Shown: piece by piece, positions 63,036 to 64,000 of the stretch
Layout of the letters: each line of letters opens with the position of its first letter
Numbering within the stretch: the first letter of the stretch is position 1
NCBI GenBank assembly: GCA_020524525.2
Contig: CP129018.1
Span: 1,244,115-1,308,114, forward strand
DNA from: Bacillus tianshenii
GTDB taxonomy: Bacteria > Bacillota > Bacilli > Bacillales > Bacillaceae_N
Direction: 5' to 3'
Length of the DNA: 64,000 nucleotides
Program-made: the position numbers and the translations under genes
The notes under the pieces: generated by a model
The model's input: the letters and a program-made list of their open reading frames with translations, nothing else
Database searches by the model: none
What the model was told of the DNA's origin: nothing

Positions 63036-63075
63036 GAAGGAGAGTAGGTTCTAACATGCCTACTCTCCTTTCTTC
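63036..63075. terminator. Bidirectional terminator
   Basis: AAGGAGAGTAGG pairs perfectly with CCTACTCTCCTT around TTCTAACATG, followed by TCTTCATTT. Confidence 0.85.
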
Positions 63076-63392
63076 ATTTCAAAATAGAGATCGTTATGGT
63101 TTTTGCAGCTGGGGTTAAACTTTGCTTGGCAATTTGGGCATTGATACCGGCATTGTAAATACTCCGTTACGGTAAGTTCGTACTTACAGCTGCCGCAAAG
63201 AATCGATTTTTCATCAAAAGAGGTCTTTGGAATAACATGTGCAGGGTGGCCAGCTGTCTCTTGGTGACAATAGAAGCACGGATAATACGTCTTGCAGCAT
63301 GGAAATTTAATCGCGATGATATCAGTCTTTTTGTGGTAATGTAGACATCTTGTCTCATTATCTACGAGCAATCCACGAATGATCGGCTTCAC
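63060..63392 (-). CDS. CHY zinc-finger protein
   Basis: The protein has 110 residues from GTG 63392 (AAAGGAGGGAATATTG upstream; a TTG one codon earlier is possible). The CHY finger reads ETRCLHYHKKTDIIAIKFPC then CKTYYPCFYCHQE, with further pairs LCGSCKYE and YQCPNCQAKFNPSCKNH. It should bind three zinc ions. CHY proteins are associated with zinc handling or protein folding in some organisms; the function here is unknown. Confidence 0.88.
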   Translation of the reverse strand: MKPIIRGLLVDNETRCLHYHKKTDIIAIKFPCCKTYYPCFYCHQETAGHPAHVIPKTSFDEKSILCGSCKYELTVTEYLQCRYQCPNCQAKFNPSCKNHNDLYFEMKKGE

Positions 63393-63521
63393 CAATATTC
63401 CCTCCTTTATTCTTACATTCTAGCAAAAAAGAACAGTTTTCTGATAAATCTTTTTCCTAACAGCTCTAATGGTGTATGATGGAATTATATTCAACTTATT
63501 TAAGGAAAAGGCGGTGGAAAT

Positions 63522-64000
63522 GTGAGAATTCCAGCCTTTACGATTGGAATGGCAGGACACATCGACCATGGGAAAACGGCATTAACGAAGGCTTTAACGA
63601 ATATTGATACCGACAGTTTAAAGGAGGAAAAAGAGCGGAGTATTTCAATTGAACCGGGGTTTGCTGAGTTGAAATTAGGCTCTGACGTTTCTGTCTCGAT
63701 TGTTGATGTCCCTGGGCATGAACGGTTTATTCGCCAAATGATTGCCGGAGTTGCCGGGATTGATGCTGTATTACTTGTCATTGCTGCAGATGAAGGGATT
63801 ATGCCGCAAACGAAGGAGCATATCGATATATTAAACTTTCTCGGTGTTGAAAACGCGATTGTGGTGATTACAAAAATCGATCGTGTTGATGATGAAATGC
63901 TTGAGCTTGTGACACTGGATGTGAATGAACAGTTAGCAGGAACAGTATTTGCCGATAAGGAAATTGTCTATGTGGACAGCTTATCGCATAAAGGCATTCC
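63522..64000 (+). CDS. selB: SelB, selenocysteine-specific elongation factor, 3' end cut by window
   Basis: The first 159 residues are visible. GTG 63522 follows GGCGGTGG. The GTPase motifs are G1 GMAGHIDHGKTAL, G2 region DSLKEEKERSISIEPGFAEL, G3 DVPGHERFIRQMIAGV and G4 TKID. The DSLxxEKxRxISIxxGFA sequence is characteristic of SelB as opposed to EF-Tu. SelB carries Sec-tRNA-Sec to ribosomes paused at UGA codons followed by a SECIS hairpin. The remaining domains, including the C-terminal winged helices, lie beyond the window. selA and selD are not in the window. Confidence 0.95.
   Translation, partial: MRIPAFTIGMAGHIDHGKTALTKALTNIDTDSLKEEKERSISIEPGFAELKLGSDVSVSIVDVPGHERFIRQMIAGVAGIDAVLLVIAADEGIMPQTKEHIDILNFLGVENAIVVITKIDRVDDEMLELVTLDVNEQLAGTVFADKEIVYVDSLSHKGI

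Overview
The window is low-GC Gram-positive DNA from an endospore-forming member of the Bacillaceae. The best anchor is 46.5-58.2 kb, which follows the Bacillus subtilis order lexA - yneA - yneB - ynzC - tkt - sirA - yneF - ccdA - yneI - yneJ - yneK. A CwlJ-type spore hydrolase gene at 29.2 kb and purine-rich Shine-Dalgarno sequences with frequent GTG/TTG starts agree with this. Unlike B. subtilis, the organism has selenocysteine machinery: a tRNA-Sec (UCA) gene at 60.85-60.94 kb and the start of selB, which runs off the right edge.

0-6.5 kb is a graveyard. A pentapeptide-repeat gene cut by the left edge is followed by remnants of a DUF1697 gene, a MocR-type regulator, an EamA permease, a LysR regulator and an Asp/Glu racemase. 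A TnpB-only IS200/IS605-type element is also frameshifted. A copy of the 3' end and terminator of the pentapeptide gene lies 2.2 kb downstream, and a copy of the IS left end lies 2 kb upstream of the IS. Intact here are an XRE regulator with its membrane partner and a GntP-family permease. 6.5-11.2 kb holds ordinary metabolic and regulatory genes, including an alpha-carbonic anhydrase lipoprotein.

11.3-16.4 kb: a 334-bp direct repeat, each copy carrying the same 51-residue membrane-peptide gene behind a perfect 20-bp palindrome, brackets an ascorbate-type PTS operon (regulator with fused EIIA, then IIB and IIC). 16.5-24.7 kb: a complete four-gene type II Wadjet (JetABCD) anti-plasmid locus. 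JetA and the SMC-like JetC are open, but JetB and JetD each carry two apparent +1 frameshifts at homopolymer runs. 24.9-29.1 kb: an ArsR-rhodanese regulator and an MFS gene with matching operator-like palindromes, and a gene in which half an MFS transporter is fused to the tail of a c-type cytochrome.

29.1-34.8 kb holds the spore hydrolase, HAD and GNAT enzymes, and a run of small membrane, lipoprotein and stalk-domain genes that look lineage-specific. 35.5-46.4 kb is metabolic: malate:quinone oxidoreductase, MaoC dehydratase, truncated haemoglobin, an iron-containing alcohol dehydrogenase followed by a histidine kinase and a sigma-54 activator, a two-domain AhpD-like protein, a zinc alcohol dehydrogenase behind an excellent sigma-54 promoter, a D,D-carboxypeptidase and a ferredoxin. 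The kinase and activator probably control the alcohol dehydrogenases.

46.5-58.6 kb is the conserved SOS/sporulation/cytochrome-maturation block, with two insertions relative to B. subtilis: a BmrCD-like heterodimeric ABC exporter and a lone MrpB subunit gene. 58.6-60.7 kb is a type II restriction-modification pair with a LexA-box-like site upstream. 60.8-64 kb is the selenocysteine region, with a large stalk-domain secreted protein and a CHY zinc-finger protein between selC and selB.
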